A stretch of 64,000 bases of DNA from the NCBI RefSeq assembly GCF_003351025.1, contig NZ_QPCG01000006.1:354040-418039 (forward strand). Direction: 5' to 3'. The notes beneath the pieces are model-generated. The model was given only the letters and a program-made list of their open reading frames with translations. It was not told the DNA's origin and ran no database searches. The translations under genes were made by a program, and so were the position numbers. This document shows, piece by piece, positions 43,080-51,452 of this stretch; position 1 is the stretch's first letter; each line of letters begins with the position of its first letter. The stretch is from Mucilaginibacter endophyticus. GTDB lineage: Bacteria; Bacteroidota; Bacteroidia; Sphingobacteriales; Sphingobacteriaceae.

Positions 43080-43384
43080 TATTTAACAAGCTTTAAGAGT
43101 GATAGCAATATACCGTAAGCCAGGGCATCGCAGGTAAGCGCGTATAAATACAACCTGTCAATATTATAACCCGCATTGCGAAAGTAGAAGAACGTTTTGT
43201 TGGCGTTGTAATTATAGTACTGAAAACCAATAATTAAACCGTAGCTCATTATTTTTAAAACGTATGATCCGACAACATTTACCTCTCCACGGAGCAAAAA
43301 GTAAATGCATACCATGTTGATGGTCATACACCATAACAATATCGATCTATAAAAATACCAGGTAATTTTTATGGTGTTACGCAT
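43061..43384 (-). CDS. 107-residue membrane protein, partner of the ABC ATPase
   Basis: Three hydrophobic helices can be seen: about 10-30 (YRSILLWCMTINMVCIYFLL), 39-60 (GSYVLKIMSYGLIIGFQYY) and 78-103 (YLYALTCDALAYGILLSLL). No signal peptide, no known permease motif. The gene precedes and overlaps the ATPase gene by 19 bases, so a two-gene mini-transporter is the simplest reading. At 107 residues it is far smaller than any standard ABC permease, so it would have to multimerise or work with another membrane protein. I do not recognise a family. Confidence 0.7.
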   Translation of the reverse strand: MRNTIKITWYFYRSILLWCMTINMVCIYFLLRGEVNVVGSYVLKIMSYGLIIGFQYYNYNANKTFFYFRNAGYNIDRLYLYALTCDALAYGILLSLLKLVKYWVSIF

Positions 43385-43405
43385 TCAGCTATCGTGACAG
43401 GTCAG

Positions 43406-44107
43406 CTAAAATAACGTAGGTTGCGAGTTAAAATTTTCCCCGTCGGCAATTCTTATTTTATTCACCAATAAATGTGCCTGCCGGGTTGGCTCGGGGATGC
43501 GATAGCCGCGGATGCAGTTTTTAATAAGCTCAACACTTTGCTCCATACTGATGTGATGGCCCGGAGATATGTAAATAGGATTACATTTCTTTTTAGTACG
43601 CAAAGCGATGCCAATTAGTTCGCCTTTATCATACATCGGGCTTTGATCAAACACTTCATTACCGGGTTCCTGGTACCTGCCGTAAAGCCTGCTTTTAGCG
43701 CTGCCTATAGACGGTACATTGGTGAGCAGACCAAAATGGGTTGCAATTCCGGTACGGCGCTCGTGCGCTATCCCTTGTCCGTCCAACACCATAACATCGG
43801 GTTTAAAGGGTAGTTTCTCCCATGCTTCGAGCAAAGCAGGTACTTCCCTGAATGCCAGCAGACCGGAGATGTAAGGAAACTTTGTTTTGCTGATAGCCGT
43901 TGCCTGGCCAATGATGGTTAACTCGGGATACCTGAGCAGGATGATGCCTGCATAAACTACTTCCGAATACTTATTGAATGAAATATCAGCACCGCCCACA
44001 ACTTCAATGGCCTTATCCAAAGGCCGAATATCAATTTGCCTGCGTAGCTCCTGTTGCCAGGCAATGGCCTGTTCGGGACTGAGGTTTTCATATAATGCTG
44101 GCTGCAC
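43406..44107 (-). CDS. nfi: Endonuclease V (deoxyinosine 3' endonuclease)
   Basis: 233 residues, typical length. Cuts DNA next to deoxyinosine and other deaminated bases. Active-site residues are D41 in GGADISFNK, E88 in AFREVPALLEAW and D109 in VMVLDGQGIAHERRTG. Also seen are the family YISPGHHISMEQS and the TRQAHLLVNKIR C-terminus. It ends 21 bases before the mini-ABC membrane gene, so these may share a transcript. The upstream region is repeat-rich, and I find no promoter match. Confidence 0.95.
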   Translation of the reverse strand: MQPALYENLSPEQAIAWQQELRRQIDIRPLDKAIEVVGGADISFNKYSEVVYAGIILLRYPELTIIGQATAISKTKFPYISGLLAFREVPALLEAWEKLPFKPDVMVLDGQGIAHERRTGIATHFGLLTNVPSIGSAKSRLYGRYQEPGNEVFDQSPMYDKGELIGIALRTKKKCNPIYISPGHHISMEQSVELIKNCIRGYRIPEPTRQAHLLVNKIRIADGENFNSQPTLF

Positions 44108-44198
44108 CGTTGATTTGGGGTGATTACGTTGATTGCGCTGATGATTTATTTTTGATAAATGATTTTTAGGTGGATTTGTTTTGAATGGCGTAGAGTTT

Positions 44199-44333
44199 AC
44201 TCACCCCGACATCGCTGCGCTCGTCACCCCTCTCTCCGCTTTGCGGAAAGAGGGGATTCTGTTTCTTATTTTTTTCCCTCTTTGCGGCGAAGCCGGAGAG
44301 AGGGTGGTCCAGCGTAGCGTAGACCGGGTGAGT
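44199..44333. repeat. Palindromic intergenic element, family CACCC/GGGTG
   Basis: Outer arms CTCACCC (44200-44206) and GGGTGAG (44327-44333) are complementary. Inside, CCTCTCTCCG pairs with CGGAGAGAGG and CGGAAAGAGGGG is a further copy of the same word. A 135-base nested palindrome of a type that usually recurs in one genome. No gene. Confidence 0.7.
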
Positions 44334-44358
44334 CAGCTATACGGCCTGTCACCCGCAT

Positions 44359-44433
44359 CTTCAAGCGTCCACGCTCACGGTTTAAGCTCTGTTTAGTAAA
44401 CGTGGATGCTTAAGTCGCTTGAACCTGCAAAGT
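44359..44433. repeat. Hairpin of the TTCAAGCG family
   Basis: TTCAAGCG (about 44360) and CGCTTGAA (about 44424-44431) are the arms, and CCACG/CGTGG is an inner pair. It shares its core with the hairpin at 88-117. Confidence 0.65.
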
Positions 44434-44472
44434 CCTAAAAAAACTAACCACTCACCTAATCAACCATTCACC

Positions 44473-46107
44473 TTAATACGAACTCACATTACTATAATCA
44501 ATATTAGTTATCCCGCTGTAATCAGGCACAAAAGTTTCTTCCTTGCTGATGGCCATATCAAACTCGAACGAAGCAGGATAAGGTGTATTGAGCAGACTGC
44601 CTTTAGGGATGTAAGGGAACAGTTCGCCATAAGTGAGGATCTGGCTGTGATTAATACGGCGATAAATGTACATGCGGTGCAAATCGCAGGGTTTAGTTAA
44701 GCCTGCGGCTCCTATCATTTGGATGGCGCTGCTTACCGTTAGCTTGTGAAAGTTAGCTACGCGTACTTTTTTATCATCAACTACCAGACCTTTCATCAGG
44801 CTTTTATCCTGCGTAGCTACGCCTGTTGGACAGGTATTACTGTTACATTCCAACGCCTGGATGCAGCCAAGAGCGAACATCATGCCGCGGGCGCTGTTGC
44901 ACATATCGGCACCAAGGGCAAAGTTTTTAACCAGGTCAAACCCGGTAGCCACCTTTCCGGATGCGATGAGCTTGATATTCTTTTTAAGATCAAACCCTGT
45001 AAGGGCATCATAAACAAAGGCCAGGGCTTCACGCAGCGGCATCCCTACCGAGTTACTAAACTCAAGAGGTGCGGCACCGGTACCGCCCTCTCCCCCATCA
45101 ACAGTAATAAAATCGGGCGTGATGCCGGTTTTAACCATGGCCTTGCAAATAGCCAAAAACTCGCTTTTATGGCCTACGCATAATTTAAAGCCAACCGGTT
45201 TACCGCCAGAAAGATCACGAAGCTTCTGAATAAAAGTCATCAACTCCAAAGGGTTAGTGAAAGCAGTATGATAAGGCGGCGAAATCACGTCCTCTCCCAT
45301 TTCAACAAGCCTGATTCGGGCAATTTCGGGCGTTACCTTGGCGGCAGGTAAAATACCACCGTGACCAGGTTTTGCTCCTTGCGAAAGCTTGATCTCGATC
45401 ATTTTTACCTGTGGCAGCACCGCACGCTCGGCAAAGGCATCGTAGTTAATGGTACCATCTTTATGACGGCAACTGAAATATCCTGTACCTATCTGCCAGA
45501 TGATATCGCCGCCGGGTTGCAGGTGATAATCGCTCAGGCCACCTTCGCCAGTATTATGGGCAAAGTTATCCAGCTTTGCTCCCCCATTAAGGGCCAGGAT
45601 GGCGTTCATACTCAGCGAGCCAAAACTCATGGCCGAAATATTGAATACACTGGCCATATAAGGTTGCTTGCAGGCAGGGCCGCCAACTTTTACACGCGGA
45701 TCCATATTTAACTGATGATGATCGATAGCGGCGATGCTATGGTTAAGCCATTCGTAACCGTTATCGTAAACATCAAGTTCGGTACCAAAGGGCCGGGTGT
45801 CGTCAACCTTTTTGGCGCGCTGATAAACCACGCTCCTGTTTTGACGGTTAAAGGGCGTACCGTTGGTATCGCTTTCAATAAAGTACTGGTAAATTTTGGG
45901 GCGCAGTTCTTCCATCAAATACCTCAGGTGACCAAATACCGGGTAATTGCGCACAATGCTATGTTTAGGCTGCACCATATCATAAAAACCAATAAGGTAT
46001 ATAGGCCCCATGATAAGAAACGACCATACGGCTGGCGGCCAGATGATGCACCAGGCACCAAGCATACTGAATATAATAAAGAAGGAAACAACGAAGAGCT
46101 TTCTCAT
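44473..46107 (-). CDS. FMN-binding glutamate synthase-like protein, membrane-anchored
   Basis: 544 residues. Two N-terminal transmembrane helices (about 4-22 and 27-44) precede the glutamate synthase central/FMN domain. The domain has GGAKLDNFAHNTGEGG, GQIGTGYFSC-like WQIGTGYFSCRH, KPGHGGILPA, DFITVDGGEGGTGAAP, and the Cys triplet GCIQALECNSNTCPTGVATQ (C-x5-C-x4-C), which is the [3Fe-4S] pattern of GltB. The glutaminase and GXGXG domains are absent, so it cannot make glutamate from glutamine on its own and its acceptor is unknown. It is a stand-alone homologue common in bacteria. Confidence 0.9.
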   Translation of the reverse strand: MRKLFVVSFFIIFSMLGAWCIIWPPAVWSFLIMGPIYLIGFYDMVQPKHSIVRNYPVFGHLRYLMEELRPKIYQYFIESDTNGTPFNRQNRSVVYQRAKKVDDTRPFGTELDVYDNGYEWLNHSIAAIDHHQLNMDPRVKVGGPACKQPYMASVFNISAMSFGSLSMNAILALNGGAKLDNFAHNTGEGGLSDYHLQPGGDIIWQIGTGYFSCRHKDGTINYDAFAERAVLPQVKMIEIKLSQGAKPGHGGILPAAKVTPEIARIRLVEMGEDVISPPYHTAFTNPLELMTFIQKLRDLSGGKPVGFKLCVGHKSEFLAICKAMVKTGITPDFITVDGGEGGTGAAPLEFSNSVGMPLREALAFVYDALTGFDLKKNIKLIASGKVATGFDLVKNFALGADMCNSARGMMFALGCIQALECNSNTCPTGVATQDKSLMKGLVVDDKKVRVANFHKLTVSSAIQMIGAAGLTKPCDLHRMYIYRRINHSQILTYGELFPYIPKGSLLNTPYPASFEFDMAISKEETFVPDYSGITNIDYSNVSSY

Positions 46108-46237
46108 GAGCGGTTAATTTTATATGAAGCGGCTATTAAGTTTGATAAAAATAGAAGTGTAATTTAAACAATGTGCCAAATTTGTGGTTAAGAAACTTAC
46201 TCAATGTCGTTTTAAAGTCACAAAGCATAAATACATG

Positions 46238-46267
46238 TTTAAACATCTAATTTTGTACTTATCTTTG
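46238..46267 (+). promoter_or_regulatory. Candidate yceI promoter
   Basis: TTTA (46238-46241), 18 bases, then a perfect -7 TATCTTTG (46260-46267). The -33 box differs by one base and the spacer is one base short of the usual 19-21. Confidence 0.45.
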
Positions 46268-46292
46268 TATCAACAAAAAAAACAAAAAAATC

Positions 46293-46835
46293 ATGGCAAC
46301 AGAAACAGCAACAAAATGGGTTATCGACCCAATGCACTCAGAAGTACAATTTAAAGTTAAACACTTAGTTATTTCAACCGTAAGTGGCTTTTTCAAAAGC
46401 TTTAACGGTGAGTTATTAACTGATAATGATGATTTTGAAAATGCTGAAATTGATTTCTCATTAGATATCAACAGCATTGACACTAACCAGACACAACGCG
46501 ACGAGCACTTAAAATCAGCCGAGTTTTTTGACGCTGAAAAATACCCTCAGATTAACTTCAAATCAACTTCATTCACCAAAACAGATGATGAAGAATATGA
46601 ATTGAAAGGTAACCTGACCATTAAAGATCAAACTAAGCCGGTAACCCTTGACGTAGAATTTGGTGGCTCTGCTGCTGACTTTTATGGCAACACCAAAGCA
46701 GGTTTCGAAATTAGCGGTAAAATTAACCGTAAAGATTTCGGTTTAACCTGGGACGGCGTAACCGAAGCCGGTTCAATTGTAGTTGGTGAAGACATTAAAT
46801 TGTTGATCAACATTCAATTCACTAAACAAGCTTAA
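46293..46835 (+). CDS. YceI family protein
   Basis: 180 residues. YceI-like lipocalin-fold proteins bind polyprenyl or similar lipids. The full domain is present: WVIDPMHSEVQFKVKHLVISTVSGFF at the start, the SIDTNQTQRDEHLKSAEFFDAEKYPQINF motif in the middle, and DFGLTWDG and IVVGEDIKL near the end. There is no N-terminal signal peptide, so this version would be cytoplasmic, unlike the periplasmic E. coli protein. The gene stands alone, preceded by a clear -7 box and followed by two hairpins. Confidence 0.93.
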   Translation: MATETATKWVIDPMHSEVQFKVKHLVISTVSGFFKSFNGELLTDNDDFENAEIDFSLDINSIDTNQTQRDEHLKSAEFFDAEKYPQINFKSTSFTKTDDEEYELKGNLTIKDQTKPVTLDVEFGGSAADFYGNTKAGFEISGKINRKDFGLTWDGVTEAGSIVVGEDIKLLINIQFTKQA

Positions 46836-46942
46836 TTGTTTTAATACTGTTGCTGTGTTTTAACATTTAAAATGCCGCTGTTGTTAAAGGATCCAAACAA
46901 CACGGCATTGTTGAAGTCACAAACAGGTTAAAAATTATGATA

Positions 46943-46984
46943 CCAAAAAGCCATTCGTTTAACACGATTGGCTTTTTGGTTTTA
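46943..46984 (+). terminator. Terminator-like hairpin after yceI
   Basis: CCAAAAAGCCA (46943-46953) pairs with TGGCTTTTTGG (46969-46979), followed by TTTTA. A first, weaker hairpin (AATGCCG...CGGCATT, 46871-46909) precedes it. Confidence 0.6.
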
Positions 46985-47020
46985 AGGTGATTAAGTATTT
47001 TAGCGCTATAGCTAAACCTT

Positions 47021-47751
47021 ATGAAAAACCTGTTAGGCTTGATTCTATTACTATTTCTTATACCGGCTTGCAATCCGGGCGATCCCAAAAGTAAAGTATA
47101 CACCAAATTACAAAACATAACGAGAAATGATAGCCTTCTCAAAGCAAATAACGACACTGTTGTTATAGACACCGAGCATGGATTTAAGTTTACGCAATAC
47201 GAATTGCAAGAACTTTATAAACGAGAACCTGCATTTCACGAAAGCGAATATCCCGATGCGCCGGAAACTGCTTATAACGACAGGAAGACTGCTGACTTTA
47301 ATAGTGAGTTAGGGAAAGATATTTATTATACTTTATATGCCACTTCCTGAGTAAGTCTCATTCCTCTAAAAAATACACTGTGAGGCGAAAAAAATTGATC
47401 ATAATTTACAGGGATATCAATTACATTTTTGGCGGTTTAGCGCAGGGCGGCACTTATTTCGGACATCAGCATACACGCATTTTAGGAGATGCCGAATACT
47501 CGCTCTATTTAGGTGATTTTTATGATTGTTACGATGAACGAACTTATGATATAACTAAACAAAAGAAATTATATCTCAACGCTCTTCATCAACAAATAAC
47601 AGATGAATTAAGCACAAATTACGATATTCAGAAAAATGAAAAATCCGATTTAAAAAGAGATTTATTTGAAAAAGTAAAGGGACTTGATACCTTGATAACT
47701 GATTACTTCTACTTGGAAAGCGCCCGAACATTCCAATACTCAAATTATTAA
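47021..47751 (+). pseudogene. Lipoprotein of unknown function, apparently frameshifted
   Basis: Two frames. 47021-47350 codes 109 residues with a lipoprotein signal (MKNLLGLILLLFLIPAC, Cys17). 47380-47751 codes 123 residues, starts only with GTG, and contains no methionine anywhere. That second frame is open back to 47308, overlapping the end of the first, so one indel between about 47308 and 47350 would join them into one lipoprotein of about 235 residues (joined part about ...IYYTLYA then FLSKSHSSKKYTV...). The joined C-terminal part contains FGGLAQGGTYFGHQHTRI. I do not recognise a family. This may be a pseudogene or a sequencing indel. Confidence 0.6.
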
Positions 47752-47878
47752 CATAACCCATATCAAACTTACGAAGTTTTAAAAACTTCGTAAGTTTCCA
47801 TATCGTTGTAATAACATGATTTTAAGCGCGTTCAAGCCTCGTTTTTAAACCAAGTAGCGCTATATTTGTTCAAATACT

Positions 47879-48499
47879 ATGCTAATTAAAATATATCCCG
47901 AAAACCCTAATCCAAAAGCTATTGAGCAGGTGGTGGAGGTGTTAAAAAAAGGCGGCCTCATCATATACCCTACCGATACCATTTACGGTTTGGGATGCGA
48001 TATTACCAATCACCGTGCTATTGAGGCTATTTGCAAGATCAGGAACATCAAGCCCGAAAAAGCTAATTTCTCGTTCATTTGCTATGACTTGAGCCATATC
48101 TCTGACTACATCAAACCGATTGACAATACTACCTTCCGCGTACTGAAAAAGGCTTTGCCTGGTCCGTTCACATTCATATTTAATGCAAGCCATATGGTGC
48201 CCAAAATGCTTAGCTCCAACAAAAAAACAGTTGGTATCAGGGTGCCTGATAATGATATAGCCCGCGAAATTGTTCGTGTTTTAGGTAATCCGATCCTGTC
48301 AACATCAATAAGGGATGATGATGATATTATTGAATACTCAACAGATCCGGAACTGATCCATGAGAAATATGAAGATCTGGTTGATATTGTAATTGATGGT
48401 GGCTACGGCGACAATATCCCATCAACCATAGTTGACTGCACTACCGGCGACTTTGACATTATCCGTGAAGGTAAAGGCGATTTGGAGTTATATTTATAA
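47879..48499 (+). CDS. Sua5/YciO/YrdC family protein (threonylcarbamoyl-AMP synthase-like)
   Basis: 206 residues. The family includes TsaC/Sua5, which make threonylcarbamoyl-AMP for the t6A modification of ANN-decoding tRNAs, and YciO, whose role is less clear. Family features are VLKKGGLIIYPTDTIYGLGCD (residues 22-42), KPEKANFSFICYDLSHIS, LPGPFTFIF, VGIRVPDND, and ILSTSIRDDDD. The RPxxKP-type loop reads KPEKANF, so it leans toward the YciO/Sua5 subgroup rather than E. coli TsaC. There is a TATATTTG box at 47861-47868, 10 bases before the ATG. Confidence 0.88.
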   Translation: MLIKIYPENPNPKAIEQVVEVLKKGGLIIYPTDTIYGLGCDITNHRAIEAICKIRNIKPEKANFSFICYDLSHISDYIKPIDNTTFRVLKKALPGPFTFIFNASHMVPKMLSSNKKTVGIRVPDNDIAREIVRVLGNPILSTSIRDDDDIIEYSTDPELIHEKYEDLVDIVIDGGYGDNIPSTIVDCTTGDFDIIREGKGDLELYL

Positions 48500-48517
48500 G
48501 GCACTGAATAATCTTAG

Positions 48518-48640
48518 CGATGCTGTGCGAGGGCCGCGTTAGGGATTGTAGTGAAAAGCCCACAGCGCGGGTGGCCATTGAGAGTGGGAAAGGCGAGGAC
48601 TTGTAACGGAAAGCCCGGGCCGCAGGCAACGCCCATACCA
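48518..48640. repeat. Two-module intergenic repeat, copy 1
   Basis: GCGTTAGGGATTG (48536-48548), then CGGAAAGCCCGGGCCG (48607-48622), one base and AGGCAACGCC (48624-48633). All three words recur in order and orientation at 63702-63784. Confidence 0.8.
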
Positions 48641-48689
48641 TCGAATCAATCAAAAAACACACTACGTTAAAATCCTTATAAAAAATAAA

Positions 48690-48755
48690 GCAATCTCCAA
48701 ACTATACAGAGCGGCTCTGCCTATTTGGGATTGCTTCGTTCCTCGCAATGACGTA
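48690..48755. repeat. GCAATC/GCAATGAC repeat unit
   Basis: AAGCAATCTCC (from 48690) and GGGATTGCTTCGTTCCTCGCAATGACG (48728-48754, given in parts) are the same words as in 35150-35177 and 63837-63850. They follow the two-module repeat at a similar distance in both places. Confidence 0.65.
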
Positions 48756-48765
48756 ATGAAAAAAC

Positions 48766-49536
48766 CTACGGCCTTATACCTTTTATAAACCCGTCTATTT
48801 TATCCATATACCCATCCTCGCCTAAAAGTTTTACAAACCTGCTGCCTATAATAGCACCGTTAGCGTAGTTACACGCTTTAGCAAAGCTGCTGCTATCGGT
48901 AATGCCAAAGCCAATAATAGTAGGGTTTTTCAGTTTCATTGCAACAATGCGTTTATAGTACTCTTCAACACTGTCGCTTAATTTAAGGTTATAGCCTGTT
49001 ATGGTTGATGATGATAACAAGTAAATAAAACTGTTGCTTAAACCATCGATTTTACGGATCCGTTCTTCGGATGTTTGAGGCGTAACCAGGAATATATTAC
49101 TTAAGCCGTTATCAATAAAGTGAGACGAATACAATGTTTCGTATTCATAAATAGGCAAATCGGGTACGATGATGCCATCAACCCCTACTTCGGCAGCTTT
49201 TTTGCAAAAACGCTCGATACCATATTGAACAATTGGGTTCAGGTAGCCCATCAACAAGATAGGGATATTTACACGGCTGCGCAATTCGGCCAGTTCTTCA
49301 AACAAAACTTTCAGGCTCATACCATTTTCAAGCGCAACTTCTGAGCTGTGTTGAACAGTTGGGCCATCCGCAACAGGATCAGAGTATGGAAAACCAATCT
49401 CCAGGAAATCAGCACCTGATTTTTCAAGGGCTTCGGCAATATCAACCGTGGTATTTAGCGCGGGATAACCTGCTGTAAAATAGATGGATAACAGGTTATT
49501 AGTTTTTGATGCAAAAAGCTTGTTTAAACGGTTCAT
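48766..49536 (-). CDS. trpA: Tryptophan synthase alpha subunit
   Basis: 256 residues. Splits indole-3-glycerol phosphate into indole, which goes to TrpB through a tunnel, and glyceraldehyde 3-phosphate. The catalytic Glu and Asp are E46 and D57 in FLEIGFPYSDPVADGPTVQ; other barrel motifs are GYLNPIVQYG, GVDGIIVPDLP, LVTPQTSEERI, FIYLLSSSTITG and GFGITDSSS. It is last in the trp operon, 104 bases after trpB; that gap holds a 16-bp inverted repeat. Confidence 0.97.
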   Translation of the reverse strand: MNRLNKLFASKTNNLLSIYFTAGYPALNTTVDIAEALEKSGADFLEIGFPYSDPVADGPTVQHSSEVALENGMSLKVLFEELAELRSRVNIPILLMGYLNPIVQYGIERFCKKAAEVGVDGIIVPDLPIYEYETLYSSHFIDNGLSNIFLVTPQTSEERIRKIDGLSNSFIYLLSSSTITGYNLKLSDSVEEYYKRIVAMKLKNPTIIGFGITDSSSFAKACNYANGAIIGSRFVKLLGEDGYMDKIDGFIKGIRP

Positions 49537-49549
49537 GGTATTTTATTTG

Positions 49550-49636
49550 TCTGAACTCGAATTAAACGAATTATAGGAATTAATCGAATTTCAAAATTCT
49601 GTCTATTCACTAAATTCTCTTAATTCGAGTTCAGAT
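49550..49636. repeat. 16-bp inverted repeat in the trpB-trpA gap
   Basis: TCTGAACTCGAATTAA (49550-49565) and TTAATTCGAGTTCAGA (49621-49636) are exact reverse complements. Between them are further AATTCG/CGAATT words. The element separates trpB from trpA and could form a long hairpin in the mRNA. Confidence 0.8.
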
Positions 49637-49640
49637 CTTT

Positions 49641-51449
49641 TTAGTAGTTAAAATATTTAATATAAGTATCCAAATCCTTGTCTCCCCTGCCCGAAATGCA
49701 GATCACTACATTATCGTTGGCCTCAAACTTCATTTTCTCCAATTGAGCCAAAGCATGGGCTGTTTCAATGGCCGGGATAATCCCTTCTAACTGGCAGCAA
49801 AGCAGGCCGGCCTGCAAAGCTTCATCGTCGGTAATACTTACGTATTCGCCGCGGTGGCTTTTAAATAAATGCGCATGCTGCGGACCAATACCGGGGTAAT
49901 CCAAACCAGCCGAAATAGAATAAGGCTCAACAACCTGTCCATCTTCAGTTTGCATTAAAATAGTGCGACTGCCGTGCAATACACCCTCATTGCCCAAAGC
50001 TGTGGTAGCAGCAGATTCTCCGCTGTTTACACCTTTACCTGCTGCTTCAACAGCTACCAGTTTCACACTTTCATCATCCAGAAAATGATAAAACATGCCC
50101 ATGGCATTGCTACCGCCGCCCACACAGGCCAATACATATTGAGGTAGCTCGCTTCCTGTGTATTCTACCAATTGTTTTTTTGTTTCGGCCGAGATTATCG
50201 ACTGAAAACGGGCCACCATATCAGGGTACGGATATGGGCCAACTACTGAACCTATAATATAATGTGTATCAACCGGGTTGCCTATCCAATCGCGCAGGGC
50301 CTCGTTGGTTGCATCCTTAAGCGTTTTACTTCCCGATGTTGCCGGCACCACTTTAGCGCCCAGCATTTTCATACGCGATACGTTAGGTGCCTGGCGGGCC
50401 ATATCAATTTCGCCCATGTAAACCACACATTCAATGCCCATCAAGGCGCATACAGTTGCTGTCGCTACACCATGCTGACCGGCACCGGTTTCGGCAATGA
50501 TACGTTTTTTGCCAAGGCGTTTGGCCAGCAGGATCTGCCCTATGGCATTATTGATTTTGTGTGAGCCGGTATGGTTTAAGTCTTCCCTTTTAAAGAAAAT
50601 ATTGGCGCCATATTTTTCCGAATATCTTTTAGCGTAATATAAAGGAGAAGGGCGGCCTACGTAGTTTTTTAGCAGATCGTCAAATTCGGCTTTAAAACCG
50701 TCATCATTTATGATAGTGAGGTATTGTTGCCTTAATTCCTCTACGTTAGGGTATAACATTTCGGGAATGTACGCTCCCCCAAAATCGCCATAATAACCTT
50801 GTTCGTTAACTCCGTATTTCATCTGCTGTATTTTATTTTTGACGATGTTAAATGCGTCTTTTAGTTTTTCGATATTCTTTAAACCCGGTTCAATTTCAAA
50901 CCTGCTGTTAAGGTCAACCCCGTAAAATTGGGGATGTGTGATATTTTTAACTTCTGCTATATTTTCGGAACCTATCCCTCCTGATAAAAAGAAAGGAACG
51001 TCCAATTTGTATTGATCAAGAATAGCCCAATCAAACGTTTTGCCCGAGCCGCCGTATATTTTAGTTTTGGTATCGAACAGGAAAAAATCAACATTGTTCG
51101 CGTAATCTTTTAATTGTTCAAAATCAAACTCTTCGTTAAGTCCAAATGCTTTTATTACAGTTACCCTACCTTTAAAAGCTGCGCAAAACTCCGGACTTTC
51201 ATCGCCATGCAATTGAATAGCGTTAAAACCATATTCGGCAATCAACTTATCTATATTTTCAACGCTCTCGTTTACAAAAACACCTGTTTTTTGAATTGAA
51301 GCCGGTACCCCCTGCAGCGCGTCTGCTGACAAACCGGCTGCATAACGCGGTGTTTTATCATAGAAAATAAAGCCTACATAGTCTGGCTGTAAAGCCGCGA
51401 CCGCTTCAATATTTTCAGGATGTTTTAAACCGCAAACCTTTATTTTCAT
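49641..51449 (-). CDS. trpF-trpB: Phosphoribosylanthranilate isomerase fused to tryptophan synthase beta (TrpF-TrpB)
   Basis: 602 residues in one frame. Residues 1-209 are a complete TrpF, with Cys6 in KVCGLKHP, the HGDE loop and the catalytic Asp126 in FFLFDTKT, and ending ...FNIVKNKIQQ. Residue 210 is the exact Met of a complete 393-residue TrpB (MKYGVNEQGYYGDFGGAYIP), with PLP Lys298 in NHTGSHKIN and the VGGGSNAMG loop. There is no linker. If the A-run at the junction (coding GTC AAA AAT AAA) had one more A, TrpF would end VKK-stop 12 bases before the TrpB ATG. The fusion is thus either a recent single-base deletion or a sequence error. The trpD stop is 3 bases upstream. Confidence 0.93.
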   Translation of the reverse strand: MKIKVCGLKHPENIEAVAALQPDYVGFIFYDKTPRYAAGLSADALQGVPASIQKTGVFVNESVENIDKLIAEYGFNAIQLHGDESPEFCAAFKGRVTVIKAFGLNEEFDFEQLKDYANNVDFFLFDTKTKIYGGSGKTFDWAILDQYKLDVPFFLSGGIGSENIAEVKNITHPQFYGVDLNSRFEIEPGLKNIEKLKDAFNIVKNKIQQMKYGVNEQGYYGDFGGAYIPEMLYPNVEELRQQYLTIINDDGFKAEFDDLLKNYVGRPSPLYYAKRYSEKYGANIFFKREDLNHTGSHKINNAIGQILLAKRLGKKRIIAETGAGQHGVATATVCALMGIECVVYMGEIDMARQAPNVSRMKMLGAKVVPATSGSKTLKDATNEALRDWIGNPVDTHYIIGSVVGPYPYPDMVARFQSIISAETKKQLVEYTGSELPQYVLACVGGGSNAMGMFYHFLDDESVKLVAVEAAGKGVNSGESAATTALGNEGVLHGSRTILMQTEDGQVVEPYSISAGLDYPGIGPQHAHLFKSHRGEYVSITDDEALQAGLLCCQLEGIIPAIETAHALAQLEKMKFEANDNVVICISGRGDKDLDTYIKYFNY

Positions 51450-51452
51450 GGC

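Noticed and set aside
44473..46107. Complete glutamate synthase
   Set aside because: Lacks the glutamine amidotransferase and GXGXG domains; only the FMN domain with the Cys cluster is present.
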